A DNA stretch of 46,933 bases, from assembly GCF_029335315.1 (NCBI RefSeq), contig NZ_JARJLT010000116.1, positions 1 through 46,933 on the forward strand. The letters are read 5' to 3'. The translations under genes were made by a program, and so were the position numbers. Source of the stretch: Pseudomonas citronellolis (GTDB taxonomy: Bacteria; Pseudomonadota; Gammaproteobacteria; Pseudomonadales; Pseudomonadaceae). Positions 16,801 through 23,672 of the stretch are shown in pieces (position 1 is the stretch's first letter; each line of letters opens with the position of its first letter). Below the pieces are notes generated by a model. It was not told where the DNA came from and made no database searches. It worked only from the letters and a program-made list of their open reading frames with translations.

Positions 16801-18078
16801 CTGGATCGCCACCATCCACAACGGCATGCCGCTGGCCAGGCTGGTGGTGACGTCGGTGAGCTGCATGGGCAGCTGCCGCATGGCCTGCTGGTACTGGCCG
16901 GCGGAGATCCCGGCCGTGCGCATGCCGTTGCTGGACTCATCCAGGCGCTGCCGCTGCTCGCGCAGCTTGGTGTTGAACTCGTCGAAGCTTTCCGCATCGA
17001 GCAGCTTGCCCTGGAACCCCCGCAAGCGTTGCTCCAGATCGTCGAGGCGCTCCAGTTCGCGGATGGTTGGGTCGATCTGCCCCAGGAGCTTGCCGAGTTC
17101 CGCTTCCTGTTCGCGCAGCGCCTGAGTCGCGGCCTCGGCCGAATCCGCAGCCTGCTGCTCGGCCTCCGCCTGCTGAACGAGAGCCCGCTCGGCGTTGTGG
17201 TAGAGGTTGGCCGCTTCCGTCTGCGCCCGGGCATTCTCCTGCCAGTTTGCATTGACGTTGGCCAGCGTTGCACTGAGTTGCTCGTTGCTGACGGCGGCGG
17301 CATCGACCGCTGCCTTTTGCTCCAGGCTAGCCGCGACCATTCCGCGAATGCGCTCGGACTGCTGATCGGCCGTCTCACCGACGACCGCGAGCTGACGGCT
17401 GGTCGCAGCAGCCTGGTCCATCACCACCTGCAGGATCTGGTCGAGCTGCGAGGCAGCAGCCTGAGCACCGGCAGTTGTCGCCTGCAGCGCCGTCTCGATG
17501 GTGCCGATGGAGGCAGCGGCCGAGGTGCCGCTGCTGCCCAGCTCGTCCACCGCCGCCGCCGCGCTGCCGATCTCCGCGGCGCCCTGTTGGCCCGCCTGGC
17601 CGACACCTTGTAAGGCGGCCTGAGCGGTCGAGAGCGAGGACGTTGCTTCGGCGCTATCGGCTGCCAGGTTGTCGATGGCGACCGCAGCTGCGGTTACCTG
17701 GCCGGCGCCTTGCTGGCCACTCTGCCCGACGCCCTGGAGAGCGCTCTGCACGGCAGCGAGACCAGCGGCCGCCTGCGCACCGTCGGCGGCGAGTCCGTCC
17801 ACGGCTGCAGCAGCAGCGTCGATCTGCGCAGCGCTCTGCTGGCCGCCTTGCGCCACGCCCTGCAGGGCGTTGTCGATGGCCACCAGGGCAGTGGCTGCTG
17901 CTGCGCTGTCGGCCTGCAGGGCATCGACCGCGCGACCGGTTTCGGTCAGATGAGTGTTGGTTTGCTGGGCGGCGTCGCCGACTTCGACCACGGATTGCCC
18001 GAGGCCTTCGAGGGACTTCTGCCCATCGGCGAGGTCAGCGCGGACGCGCAGCGCGAGATCGAGTTCTTTGCCGGCCAT
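13876..18078 (-). CDS. Tail tape-measure protein
   Basis: A 1400-residue protein, the longest in the phage. Order of parts: a short N-terminal coiled coil, four 42-residue repeats (about 51-218), a long coiled coil, a TMP_2-type prophage tape-measure core with a hydrophobic segment (SLLNPLTVAIAAITAGAGAVALA, about 440-465), further Ala/Gln-rich coiled coils, a Gly/Ala/Ser-rich stretch, and a C-terminal globular end. It sets tail length and may insert in the membrane during DNA entry. At roughly 0.15 nm per residue the tail would be about 200 nm. The start has only a weak ribosome site, but a dyad element and a terminator lie just upstream, marking a new transcription block. Confidence 0.92.
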   Translation of the reverse strand: MAGKELDLALRVRADLADGQKSLEGLGQSVVEVGDAAQQTNTHLTETGRAVDALQADSAAAATALVAIDNALQGVAQGGQQSAAQIDAAAAAVDGLAADGAQAAAGLAAVQSALQGVGQSGQQGAGQVTAAAVAIDNLAADSAEATSSLSTAQAALQGVGQAGQQGAAEIGSAAAAVDELGSSGTSAAASIGTIETALQATTAGAQAAASQLDQILQVVMDQAAATSRQLAVVGETADQQSERIRGMVAASLEQKAAVDAAAVSNEQLSATLANVNANWQENARAQTEAANLYHNAERALVQQAEAEQQAADSAEAATQALREQEAELGKLLGQIDPTIRELERLDDLEQRLRGFQGKLLDAESFDEFNTKLREQRQRLDESSNGMRTAGISAGQYQQAMRQLPMQLTDVTTSLASGMPLWMVAIQQGGQIKDSFGGVGNAARALVSLLNPLTVAIAAITAGAGAVALAWHQGSAEADEYNKALILTGNYAGVTAGQLAALAREMDGMRDVSQGSAAAALTEVAGSGKIAGDQIQLVAVAAEQMRVAIGKAVSETVEEFAGLAKDPITAILKLNETQHFLTAAQLEQIRTLQLQQGEQAAATEAMRVYAAMIADRAPQITENLGTIERSWRAIKTAATETWDGLLNIGRITDDSQRITELTNKIAYLKSTVGTGFEPSADTQQQIDQLSSQLAALQKKQQAAAEASKNSVDSAAEAKRQAAADSFIKSAEAQVESLSKLTETEKAHQVMQQQGIAETSSQGQAMLAAAKAADEKKAAVDAATKAERDHEAAQRKSRQEAEAAARQAKQSADQQENFVRGLERQAATQGQSTSETRAYDLAEKGLTGTLRARAEAALAVLAADEQKRQADADAKQLANAQVQLLDAQGQQAAAASLKIEQQYGELLKRLQARSDTAGADLVQRLINVSQAKAQLDQVSSEIERVFSDQSRQEQSVQAQQQAGLISELGARQQLLDLHKATADQVEKLLPQMQALALATGNPDAIERVKDLQARLQELRTTSNQWEQSLKSGIENGLQSALEGLATGTENLKEAAVSFLQGIARSMAGLASQTLAQMASDKLTKLFSDESSSTSMTVGAAAVSTSATQLSAAGATLVTGAAAISTAAAALAAASGSKAVAGAGGATDGGIQSIVDGLGAPTDVVSWPGADAATASADAISSASAGGAAAMGDAITSASGAGSDIFSSALGSIFSGGADMFSSIFSSLFGGAGGGAGMSSIFTSIFGADAGASTGAAMLFASTGGHVRGPGTTTSDSIPAALSDYEFVTRAAVVQQPGALDFLHNFNAYGMSALDDWSMRVRHATGGLAGVPAPAMPRPTMPAGGIAEPASSMNATLKSDQHFYLVDDPGRIQDSAFSEAGLEKFYVQISRDPSRFRSILKLG
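17425..17928 (-). repeat. Four tandem 42-residue (126-bp) repeats in the tape-measure gene
   Basis: Repeat landmarks recur every 42 codons: the VD/ID pair at residues 51, 93, 135 and 177, and ALQ at 71, 113, 155 and 197. The middle two units share ALQGVGQ-GQQGA. The fourth unit is the most diverged. They encode Ala/Gln-rich helix and are the obvious place for tail length to change by unequal recombination. Confidence 0.85.
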
Positions 18079-18134
18079 GTCGGATCACATCAAGGGGGAT
18101 GTGCTGCATGGTCTCGCGCGCGCGCGAGTGGGTC

Positions 18135-18152
18135 TTTTCGGCTGGACGAAAA
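18135..18152 (-). promoter_or_regulatory. Late dyad element, copy a (upstream of tape measure)
   Basis: TTTTCGG-CTGG-ACGAAAA on the plus strand, a 7-bp dyad with one mismatch. Read on the minus strand it gives CGTCCAGCCGAAAAGA, followed six bases later by a CGCGCGCGCG tract. The same right half CCGAAAAGA is found at 24474 and 33009. It lies 57 bp upstream of the tape-measure start and directly after a terminator, as a promoter/operator would. The binding protein is unknown; the phage Mor-family protein is a candidate. Confidence 0.55.
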
Positions 18153-18180
18153 AAAGCTCCAGGAGGTCAGTCCTGGAGCT
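18149..18180 (-). terminator. Rho-independent terminator after the tail chaperone genes
   Basis: On the minus strand a perfect 10-bp stem AGCTCCAGGA / TCCTGGAGCT with a 6-base loop is followed by seven T. The last codons and stop of the second tail-chaperone ORF form the 5' arm. It should separate the head-to-tail-tube transcript from the tape-measure transcript. It is the clearest intrinsic terminator in the prophage. Confidence 0.88.
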
Positions 18181-18816
18181 TCTTCAGCATACCCTCTGCG
18201 GTCTTGCCGCCAACGTAGGCTCCGTTGGCATCGAGGAGGTTCTCAGACCGTTCTACTCGTCTGCGCCGAAGTTCGGCCTCGTAGAGCAGCAGGACCTGAC
18301 GCTCGGTCAGTCGACCGATGGCGGCTGCGGTTCCATACCCTCCGGCAATGAGGACTGCGTAGACGTCCGCCCAGCGCGCGCTCTTTCCACCGCCGCGGCC
18401 GCCTCGGCCCTTATCCGGTCCACCACCGCGCCGACAAAGAAAGGGCCGTTTACGGTCCACCAGGCATACAGCAGCATCTGACCTTGGCGCGAATCCAGCT
18501 GGCGAATCCACTCCAGCTCGACGTCGGCCGACTGGGCTATCAGCTGGGCGACTAGCTCGTAGTGCGTGCCGAACACGACCATGATCTCTTCGAGCGGCGG
18601 TAGCTCCTGGCGGCCTTTGACCAAGGCATAGAGATCGTCCAGGAAGGGCTGCATCAGAGGTCGAAGGCCGAGCCCCTCGACGAACCCGTACTCGCGAACG
18701 GTGACGCTGCAGCCGGCGATCGACAGCGTGCGATCGGGATGCAGCACCTGGAGATCATCGGCCCCGGCCTTCTTGGCCGGGGACGACTTCGCGGGGGCAG
18801 CGACCTTCCTGGCCAT
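18167..18816 (-). CDS. Tail assembly chaperone, -1 frameshift product (gpGT-like)
   Basis: Fusion of residues 1-126 of the upstream ORF with 90 residues from the -1 frame, about 216 aa, made by slippage at CCCTTTC (18439-18445). The second part begins with a Gly/Arg-rich linker and then has a compact helical domain (ADVYAVLIAGGYGTAAAIGRL, then LTERQVLLLYEAEL). That is the usual pattern for the T part of siphophage chaperones, which coats the tape measure and recruits tail-tube subunits. The stop is embedded in the terminator stem, which supports the reading frame being real. Confidence 0.75.
18307..18816 (-). CDS. Tail assembly chaperone (gpG-like)
   Basis: A 169-residue protein made without frameshifting. 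It has a Lys/Ala-rich N-terminus, then a beta-alpha domain (LSIAGCSVTVREYGF) and helices ending VDRIRAEAAAAVERARAG. Its position between tail tube and tape measure, and the overlapping -1 frame, fit the lambda gpG role. Its start overlaps the tail-tube stop by one base (TGATG), so it is translationally coupled. Confidence 0.75.
   Translation of the reverse strand: MARKVAAPAKSSPAKKAGADDLQVLHPDRTLSIAGCSVTVREYGFVEGLGLRPLMQPFLDDLYALVKGRQELPPLEEIMVVFGTHYELVAQLIAQSADVELEWIRQLDSRQGQMLLYAWWTVNGPFFVGAVVDRIRAEAAAAVERARAGRTSTQSSLPEGMEPQPPSVD
18439..18445 (-). other. Programmed -1 ribosomal slippery heptamer CCCTTTC
   Basis: On the minus strand C CCT TTC has the X XXY YYZ form, with CCT and TTC being zero-frame codons 125 and 126 of the upstream ORF. 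A -1 slip re-pairs both tRNAs on CCC and TTT and enters the downstream ORF, which stays open for 90 residues. A GC-rich stretch follows and could give the stimulatory structure. Confidence 0.75.
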
Positions 18817-19574
18817 CAGCTATCCGCCTTCAGGACGAAGCGGCCGAAGCCACCCAGCTCGTCGTCGGCAGCGTTCAGCTCGTCGTAGAGCACGCTGCCG
18901 GAGAGCTGGAAGTTGCCGTAGTCGTCGTTGATGAAGGCCAGGTCGCTCACCGGGTCGAACTTGCAGCGGTACAGCGTGACGACCACCGGCTCGTTGGTCT
19001 CGGTGTTGACGCCATCCAGCAGGATGTAGCGCTCCGGCGGGGGCGCGGTGAACATGGTGAAGGCCTCGGCCGCCTCGGTCGCGTAGGCGGCCTTGATCGG
19101 CTGGGTCTTGCCGGTGATGTTGAGCAGCTGGATCAGACCGGCAGTCGCCGACTCGACTTTGTAATCGGTGCCCGCCACCAGAGTGGCCGGAGTCGGGTTG
19201 CTGTCGGTCAGCACGACCGAGGACACGAACTGGCCATCGAGCTTCACGAAATCATCAGCGGCCAGGCCAGTCTCGAAGACTTCGCCGGTCACGGTGTCCG
19301 CCGCCAGCTGCACCTGCGACGCCCAGATCGCAAGAGCGATGTTCTTGGGCAGCCATTCGTCGAAGGTGATGTCCAGCTGTGCAGTGGTGCCTTTCTGCAG
19401 ACGACCGTACTGCAGGCGCTTGCCCGAGAAGGACTCGGTCTTGTTGGTCGCGTCGGTGGACAGCTTCAGGCTCAGCGCCGGCACGTTGCCTGCCCAGATG
19501 GGGCGGCTGAGTTTGCCGTTATCCAGGCGCTCGCCGGCCCAGACTTTGCCCTGGAACGAAAACAGCTTCGACAT
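18816..19574 (-). CDS. Major tail tube protein
   Basis: A 252-residue beta-rich protein opening MSKLFSFQGKVWAGERLDNG, with segments TAQLDITFDEW and TLYRCKFDPVSDLAFIND. The C-terminal part reads like the beta-sandwich of siphophage tail-tube subunits. Length, position (before the chaperones and tape measure) and composition all fit the main tail tube. It should be the most abundant tail protein in virions. Confidence 0.8.
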   Translation of the reverse strand: MSKLFSFQGKVWAGERLDNGKLSRPIWAGNVPALSLKLSTDATNKTESFSGKRLQYGRLQKGTTAQLDITFDEWLPKNIALAIWASQVQLAADTVTGEVFETGLAADDFVKLDGQFVSSVVLTDSNPTPATLVAGTDYKVESATAGLIQLLNITGKTQPIKAAYATEAAEAFTMFTAPPPERYILLDGVNTETNEPVVVTLYRCKFDPVSDLAFINDDYGNFQLSGSVLYDELNAADDELGGFGRFVLKADS

Positions 19575-19577
19575 GGG

Positions 19578-19790
19578 TTACTCCTTGGCGGCCGGAGCCG
19601 CGTCCTGGCTCTCGCCGGCGATCTTCTTGTGCCGCTGCAGGAACTCCTTCTCGATCGAGTTGACCTCGATCTCATCGCCTGCCTGGCGCTTCTTGCCAGC
19701 GTGTTTGTGGGGGGCGATGAGCTTCACCGTCTCCAGTTTCGGCTCGTCGGCAGGCGCTTCGGCCTGCGTTTTCTTGGTGGAGGTGTTCAT
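19578..19790 (-). CDS. Small head-tail region protein, DUF7210-like
   Basis: A 70-residue protein with KLIAPHKHAGKKRQAGDEIEV, the signature of a small beta fold found beside tail-completion genes in Mu-like phages, followed by a Lys/Glu-rich tail. It overlaps the terminator-protein gene by 4 bp. It may be a connector or minor head protein. Function unknown. Confidence 0.6.
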   Translation of the reverse strand: MNTSTKKTQAEAPADEPKLETVKLIAPHKHAGKKRQAGDEIEVNSIEKEFLQRHKKIAGESQDAAPAAKE

Positions 19791-20242
19791 GAGGTTCTCC
19801 CGATGGAGTGTTGCGTCAGATAAATGTCGGTCCAGACCAGTGTGTTGCTGTCGTAATCGACGACCTCGCCATGCACCAGCTGGCAGTCACGAGCACCGGT
19901 GAGCCCTTCCGGCACCCACCCGATCAGCTCGTCGCGCACCTTGCCGAGGACAGGGTGCAGATCATCCGCGGCGTTCTGGCCCTTGCTGTCGCGGTAGTTG
20001 CGGACGGCGACGACCACGCCGAACTTCACGGCCACCATCTGCCGCTTGGCAGCCCCGGGCGCACCAGATTGCCGAGGGATAGGGGTTTCGACGGCCAGAA
20101 TCACGTAGGCACTGGGAGTCCTGAAGTCTCGAACCGTTTTGATGGCGGCGAAGTCAGCAGCACCGCCAACGCTCTGCAGCTCCGGGACTTTTTCCTTCAG
20201 CCTGGCGATGACCAGGTTGTGGTCGAACGGCGCGCTGGACAT
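19787..20242 (-). CDS. Tail terminator protein (Mu gp37/gpU-like)
   Basis: A 151-residue alpha/beta protein with the alternating pattern of tail terminators: an N-terminal helix (IARLKEKVPELQSVGGAADF), strands (AYVILAVETPIP, AVKFGVVVAVRNYRD) and a late helix (PVLGKVRDELIGW). Such proteins cap the tail tube and join it to the head. Its place between the gp36-like gene and the tail tube agrees. Assignment by pattern and synteny. Confidence 0.65.
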   Translation of the reverse strand: MSSAPFDHNLVIARLKEKVPELQSVGGAADFAAIKTVRDFRTPSAYVILAVETPIPRQSGAPGAAKRQMVAVKFGVVVAVRNYRDSKGQNAADDLHPVLGKVRDELIGWVPEGLTGARDCQLVHGEVVDYDSNTLVWTDIYLTQHSIGRTS

Positions 20243-20243
20243 G

Positions 20244-20759
20244 TCAGAAGTCCTTCAGCGTGTCGAGACTGAAAGTGCGACCAGGAGTGGTCACCTGCGG
20301 CGCGCCGCTCGACGGCGTGGCCACCGGATCGTCCTGGCCGAGGCTGAACTTGCCGTCGGCGGTGAGCTGCAGGAACTTCACTGCGTCCCGGTAATCGCGG
20401 ACGATCGGGTCCTTGTCTTCACCCGGGCCCAGCCGGTCCTTGTGCAGCAGGTAGCGCGCGATCGCCCTGGCCCAGCCGGTGACGATGCCGTAGCGCTGCT
20501 GCAGCGGCAGGTAACCGCGCTGCTGCAGGAAACCGTCGATGTAGGCCTGGGCGTCGTTGACTGCGCTGACGATCACGTCCAGGGCCTGAGCACCGATCTC
20601 GATGTCCTCGGGCGTCCAGTCGCTGAGTGGGTCACCGCGCAGCATGGCGTCCAGGAGGTCGGCGTCGACGGCGTGGAAGCGCCGAGGAGTCGCCACCTGC
20701 GACAGCTCCTCGGGGCCCGGCCGGTCGGCCAGTTCCGGCAACGTGATGTACAGCGACAC
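20244..20759 (-). CDS. Mu gp36-like head-tail connector (DUF1320)
   Basis: A 171-residue mostly helical protein opening with the family signature YITLPELADRPGPEELSQVA and continuing SDWTPEDIEIGAQALDVIVSAVNDAQAYIDGFLQQRGYLP, as in Mu gp36 proteins, which are connector/head-completion-like. The start is GTG at 20759, one base after the previous stop, chosen because homology begins there; GGAGGG lies upstream. The longer open frame upstream is only a shadow of the Acb2-like gene. Confidence 0.78.
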   Translation of the reverse strand: MSLYITLPELADRPGPEELSQVATPRRFHAVDADLLDAMLRGDPLSDWTPEDIEIGAQALDVIVSAVNDAQAYIDGFLQQRGYLPLQQRYGIVTGWARAIARYLLHKDRLGPGEDKDPIVRDYRDAVKFLQLTADGKFSLGQDDPVATPSSGAPQVTTPGRTFSLDTLKDF

Positions 20760-20760
20760 C

Positions 20761-21114
20761 TCAGCAGCCCTCCGGCTGAGCGACGGCACGTACCAAGGCC
20801 ATGATGCCGGTCTGGATATCGGTCTTGCCCAGCGCGGCCCAGCGCAGCGGCTCAGCTGCCAAGAAGCGCCTGAACTCGATGCACTCATCGGTGGCGCCGG
20901 TATGTTCGTTGTAGGGAGTGCCGTTGAACTCCCTTCCAGCGACGGAGCGAATGGCGGCCGCGCGTTTGCCTTCCAGGTCAGTACTGAGCCTACCGGCCAG
21001 TTCGGCCTGCAGCGCGAGCAGTTCGGCGCCTTTGACCTTGATGCGGTTCATCAGGTCGACTTCTTCCTGCGACAGCTCGCGGTAGCCGGCGATCTTGCGG
21101 TGCTGGTTTTCCAT
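20761..21114 (-). CDS. Acb2/Vs.4-type anti-CBASS cyclic-nucleotide sponge (DUF7681)
   Basis: A 117-residue protein with both conserved blocks of the Acb2 family: N-terminal ENQHRKIAGYRELSQEEVD with LMNRIK, and C-terminal RWAALGKTDIQTG with MALVRAVAQP. Acb2 proteins bind the cyclic di- and trinucleotides made by CBASS immune systems and stop effector activation; the founding examples are T4 Vs.4 and a Pseudomonas phage protein of about 94 residues. This copy has about 25 extra residues between the blocks. It starts ATG at 21114, overlapping the upstream stop, with GGAGG 7 bp before. It lies inside the head operon, so it should be made late in infection. No CBASS operon is in the window. Confidence 0.8.
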   Translation of the reverse strand: MENQHRKIAGYRELSQEEVDLMNRIKVKGAELLALQAELAGRLSTDLEGKRAAAIRSVAGREFNGTPYNEHTGATDECIEFRRFLAAEPLRWAALGKTDIQTGIMALVRAVAQPEGC

Positions 21115-21833
21115 CACACCACCTCCGGTGCGATGGCGCCGATGGCCAGCAGCTGGCGAGCGTGCTCGTCGTCATCGAACTGGATGAGATCGCCGAGGGC
21201 GTAAGACTCGTCGTTGTGATCGAGGCGCTCACGCCGAACGATGTAGCGACTGGTGTCGGCCGTGCCGCGCTGAATAGCCTCCATCGCAAGTTCGGCGCGA
21301 GTGAGGTCCATGCCGATGAACTGAGCGCCACCCAGGCCAGGGGGTGCCAGGTGCAGGCAGGCAGCGGCAAGCTCGACCAGGTCTTCCGTCGACAGCTCTT
21401 CCAGGTACGCCAAGGAGCCATCGGTGAGCAGCACCTGGTAGCGGCCATCCTCACCGGCGAGATGCGGCGGTGCATCGCTGGTGACAGCCGAAGGAGAGCT
21501 GGACGAACCGTCACCATCACCGATGTCGGCCAGATCATCGCCTTCATCGACCAGGACCTTCTCGGCCTGGATCGCGGCGACGAGCTGTTCGATCGGCAGC
21601 GAGTCGGCGCCGTCGATCTCCAGGTCGGTGGCCATTTTGCGCAGATCGGCCTCGGGCAGCTCGGCCAGGGGGACAACCGTACCGTCCTGGAGCTGGACGC
21701 CTGCCAGTTGGCCCTCGACCAGTTGGGACTGACTTTGCTCAGTAGCGCCGACCTGAGACGCTGCAGCCGACTCTACCGACTTGGCCGGGGTGTTTTCTTT
21801 CGATGCGCGAGGTGCGCGAGGTGCTTTTGCCAT
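21114..21833 (-). CDS. Head-region protein with Rho-N/HeH-like helix-extended-loop-helix segment
   Basis: A 239-residue protein. After a Lys/Ala/Ser-rich N-terminus it has ADLRKMATDLEIDGADSLP, which looks like a small SAP/Rho-N-type fold, then an acidic linker, then a C-terminal part with IQFDDDEHARQLLAIGAIAP. Start at 21833 is preferred over 21848 because GGAG lies 9 bp upstream. It follows the major capsid gene and is coupled to the Acb2-like gene (TGATG). It may be a head-completion or DNA-binding head protein; no firm assignment. Confidence 0.55.
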   Translation of the reverse strand: MAKAPRAPRASKENTPAKSVESAAASQVGATEQSQSQLVEGQLAGVQLQDGTVVPLAELPEADLRKMATDLEIDGADSLPIEQLVAAIQAEKVLVDEGDDLADIGDGDGSSSSPSAVTSDAPPHLAGEDGRYQVLLTDGSLAYLEELSTEDLVELAAACLHLAPPGLGGAQFIGMDLTRAELAMEAIQRGTADTSRYIVRRERLDHNDESYALGDLIQFDDDEHARQLLAIGAIAPEVV

Positions 21834-21879
21834 GGAAGAGGACTCCATGGGCGGCCGGTGCCAGCCGCCCAGGTCAAGG

Positions 21880-22812
21880 TCAGGAAGCGGAGACCGCGTT
21901 CTCGAAGAAGTAGCCCAGGTCCGATGCCGAGATCAGTTCCTTCACCGACTCACCGACACGTACACGCTGACCGCCTCGCAGACCGATGTCCGGGTCCGGG
22001 ATGGAACCGGCGATGCGACCACCCCATTGCGCGGTGAAGCCGAAGGTGGTGCCGTTGCGGGAGTCGGCCAGGCGATCGCGGTAGATAAAGGAAGCGTGCG
22101 GCCCCCAGGCGCGAGCCAGGACCGGGTTCTGACCGGGCTTGGCGGTGTTGATACGGGCTTCACCGACCAGGAGCTGTTCCAGCTCCAGGAGATCCTGCAG
22201 GAACGCCAGCGGCACCATGCCGTCGTCCCCCAGGCTGCCGTTGTAGGCCTTCACGATCTTCGGGTGACGACGCAGCATGGTGGCGGTGCGGCGACCGAGC
22301 ACGCCGATGTTCGGGCGCATGACCAGGCTGTCCAGGGCATCGGTGATCACCGGCAGCGGGCTGCTGGTGGGGTCGCTCCATTGGGCAGTACCGGAAAGGG
22401 TGGTTTTGTTGCCAGCGGCATAGCTGCTGTTGCTGAACACAAGGCCGGAGGTACGCACCTCGCGATCGAGGATGATCAGGTTGGTGACCTGTTCGGCGGC
22501 ACGCCCCAGGGGGTTGTAGTTGGCGGGGGCGTTGTCGATGTCGGCCTTCGGTACCGGCGAGTCCAGGCCATGGTCATCGGTACTGGACGGCACGTCGGTG
22601 GCATCGAACTCCACTTCGTTGGGCTTCGACTTGCGGCCCACCAGGGTGCTCGGGACGGTGAAGCCATCGGCCAGGTCGTACTTCCAGTACTTGAACTCCT
22701 GCTTGCCCACCAGTACGCGCGGCAGCACGTCGTCGGCGATCATGCGGCCGTTGCGGTAGGCGATAGCGATCGCCGTCAGCTCGGGGTCAATGGGGAACGG
22801 TGCGTTGCTCAT
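21880..22812 (-). CDS. Major capsid protein
   Basis: A 310-residue protein of the size and position of the B3-type major head protein, expected to have the HK97 fold. It opens MSNAPFPIDPELTAIAIAYR and carries a strongly conserved N-arm region (IADDVLPRVLVGKQEFKYW), then a spine-helix-like segment (NPLGRAAEQVTNLIILDREV). AGGAG precedes the start. It follows the protease/scaffold and cement genes as in Mu-type heads. Confidence 0.88.
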   Translation of the reverse strand: MSNAPFPIDPELTAIAIAYRNGRMIADDVLPRVLVGKQEFKYWKYDLADGFTVPSTLVGRKSKPNEVEFDATDVPSSTDDHGLDSPVPKADIDNAPANYNPLGRAAEQVTNLIILDREVRTSGLVFSNSSYAAGNKTTLSGTAQWSDPTSSPLPVITDALDSLVMRPNIGVLGRRTATMLRRHPKIVKAYNGSLGDDGMVPLAFLQDLLELEQLLVGEARINTAKPGQNPVLARAWGPHASFIYRDRLADSRNGTTFGFTAQWGGRIAGSIPDPDIGLRGGQRVRVGESVKELISASDLGYFFENAVSAS

Positions 22813-22823
22813 GAAGTGCTCCT

Positions 22824-23204
22824 TTAGGCGCTGACCGGCAGCACGGCCGGGGCGATGAGGACGGAACCGATGTCACCGAGCACACCGCTCTCTTCGGCGA
22901 AGCCGATGATGTAGGTGGTGGCGATGGGCGGAATGGTCGCGGCGATCGCTCGCCCCTGGGCATCGGCCGTCAGCGGATTGCCGCGGGTGACGTTGCCGCC
23001 GTATTCCACGGGCGCGAGACCGCCGCGAATGACATCGAACGGCTGGCCGTCGGCGGCGGGAATGTCGGTACTGACGCCGATCGGCAGAGCGGTGCTGGCC
23101 GAAGCCTGGGCTGCCAGGCCATCGGAGGTGCCATTCACGCAGAGGCGGCGCGCGGCGACGGCGCCGACGGCGCGCTTGGCGGTGGTGAGTCCGGGGATGT
23201 TCAT
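22824..23204 (-). CDS. Head decoration/cement protein (DUF2190-like)
   Basis: A 126-residue small beta-rich protein containing RRLCVNGTSDGLAAQASAST, LPIGVSTDIPAADGQ and GGNVTRGNPLTADAQGRAI. This is the pattern of small capsid-stabilising proteins between protease and major capsid genes. It sits 3 bp after the protease/scaffold stop and 11 bp before the capsid start, so it is in one operon. It probably binds the outside of the head. Confidence 0.7.
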   Translation of the reverse strand: MNIPGLTTAKRAVGAVAARRLCVNGTSDGLAAQASASTALPIGVSTDIPAADGQPFDVIRGGLAPVEYGGNVTRGNPLTADAQGRAIAATIPPIATTYIIGFAEESGVLGDIGSVLIAPAVLPVSA

Positions 23205-23207
23205 GGG

Positions 23208-23672
23208 CTACTTGGCTCCCTTTGTGATGTGGCCGACAGCCTCGGTCGCGCTGATGTGGTTCCCAGCAGCGCGTTGTTCGGCCTGGTAGGTCTGGGCTCG
23301 CGCGGCGATGGCGCCGGCATCGGCGAAACCGAGATTGGCGTCGCCGCCCGACTTCTCGGAGAAGTCGACCTGCTTGGGCAGCGAGGTGAGCAGCTCGCGC
23401 AGCACGTCGTCGGCCGGCTTGCTGACCTGAGCTTCGCCTTCGGCGAACTCCAGCGGCGATTCGGTGGGCAGGTTGAGCAGCAGCTCGATCACCGGCGCCT
23501 TCTGGCGAGGCAGCAGCTTGCCGGCGACGACCAGGCTCTCGGCGAACTCGGTGACTTCGTTGCGATGCTCTTGGGCTTGCTGCTTAGCCACTTCCGCCTC
23601 GCGGGTGGCCAGCTGTTGCTCGCGCTCGTCGAGCAGGCGTTGGCGCTCCTGGAGCGCAGCTTCATCAGGCAT
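23208..23672 (-). CDS. Internal in-frame start: separate scaffold protein (Mu gpZ-like)
   Basis: ATG codon 257 of the protease/scaffold gene, at 23672, has AGGA seven bases upstream and marks the start of the coiled-coil scaffold half. Initiation here would give a 154-residue scaffold with no protease, as Mu does with its Z protein inside gene I. Inferred from position and ribosome site. Confidence 0.5.
   Translation of the reverse strand: MPDEAALQERQRLLDEREQQLATREAEVAKQQAQEHRNEVTEFAESLVVAGKLLPRQKAPVIELLLNLPTESPLEFAEGEAQVSKPADDVLRELLTSLPKQVDFSEKSGGDANLGFADAGAIAARAQTYQAEQRAAGNHISATEAVGHITKGAK

Noticed and set aside
15655-17613. 652-codon plus-strand frame opposite the tape measure
   Set aside because: Leu/Gly-rich shadow of the coiled-coil gene on the other strand.
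17425-17928. Tandem repeats as a possible CRISPR or VNTR array
   Set aside because: Period is 126 bp without unique spacers and the repeats keep a reading frame inside the tape measure.
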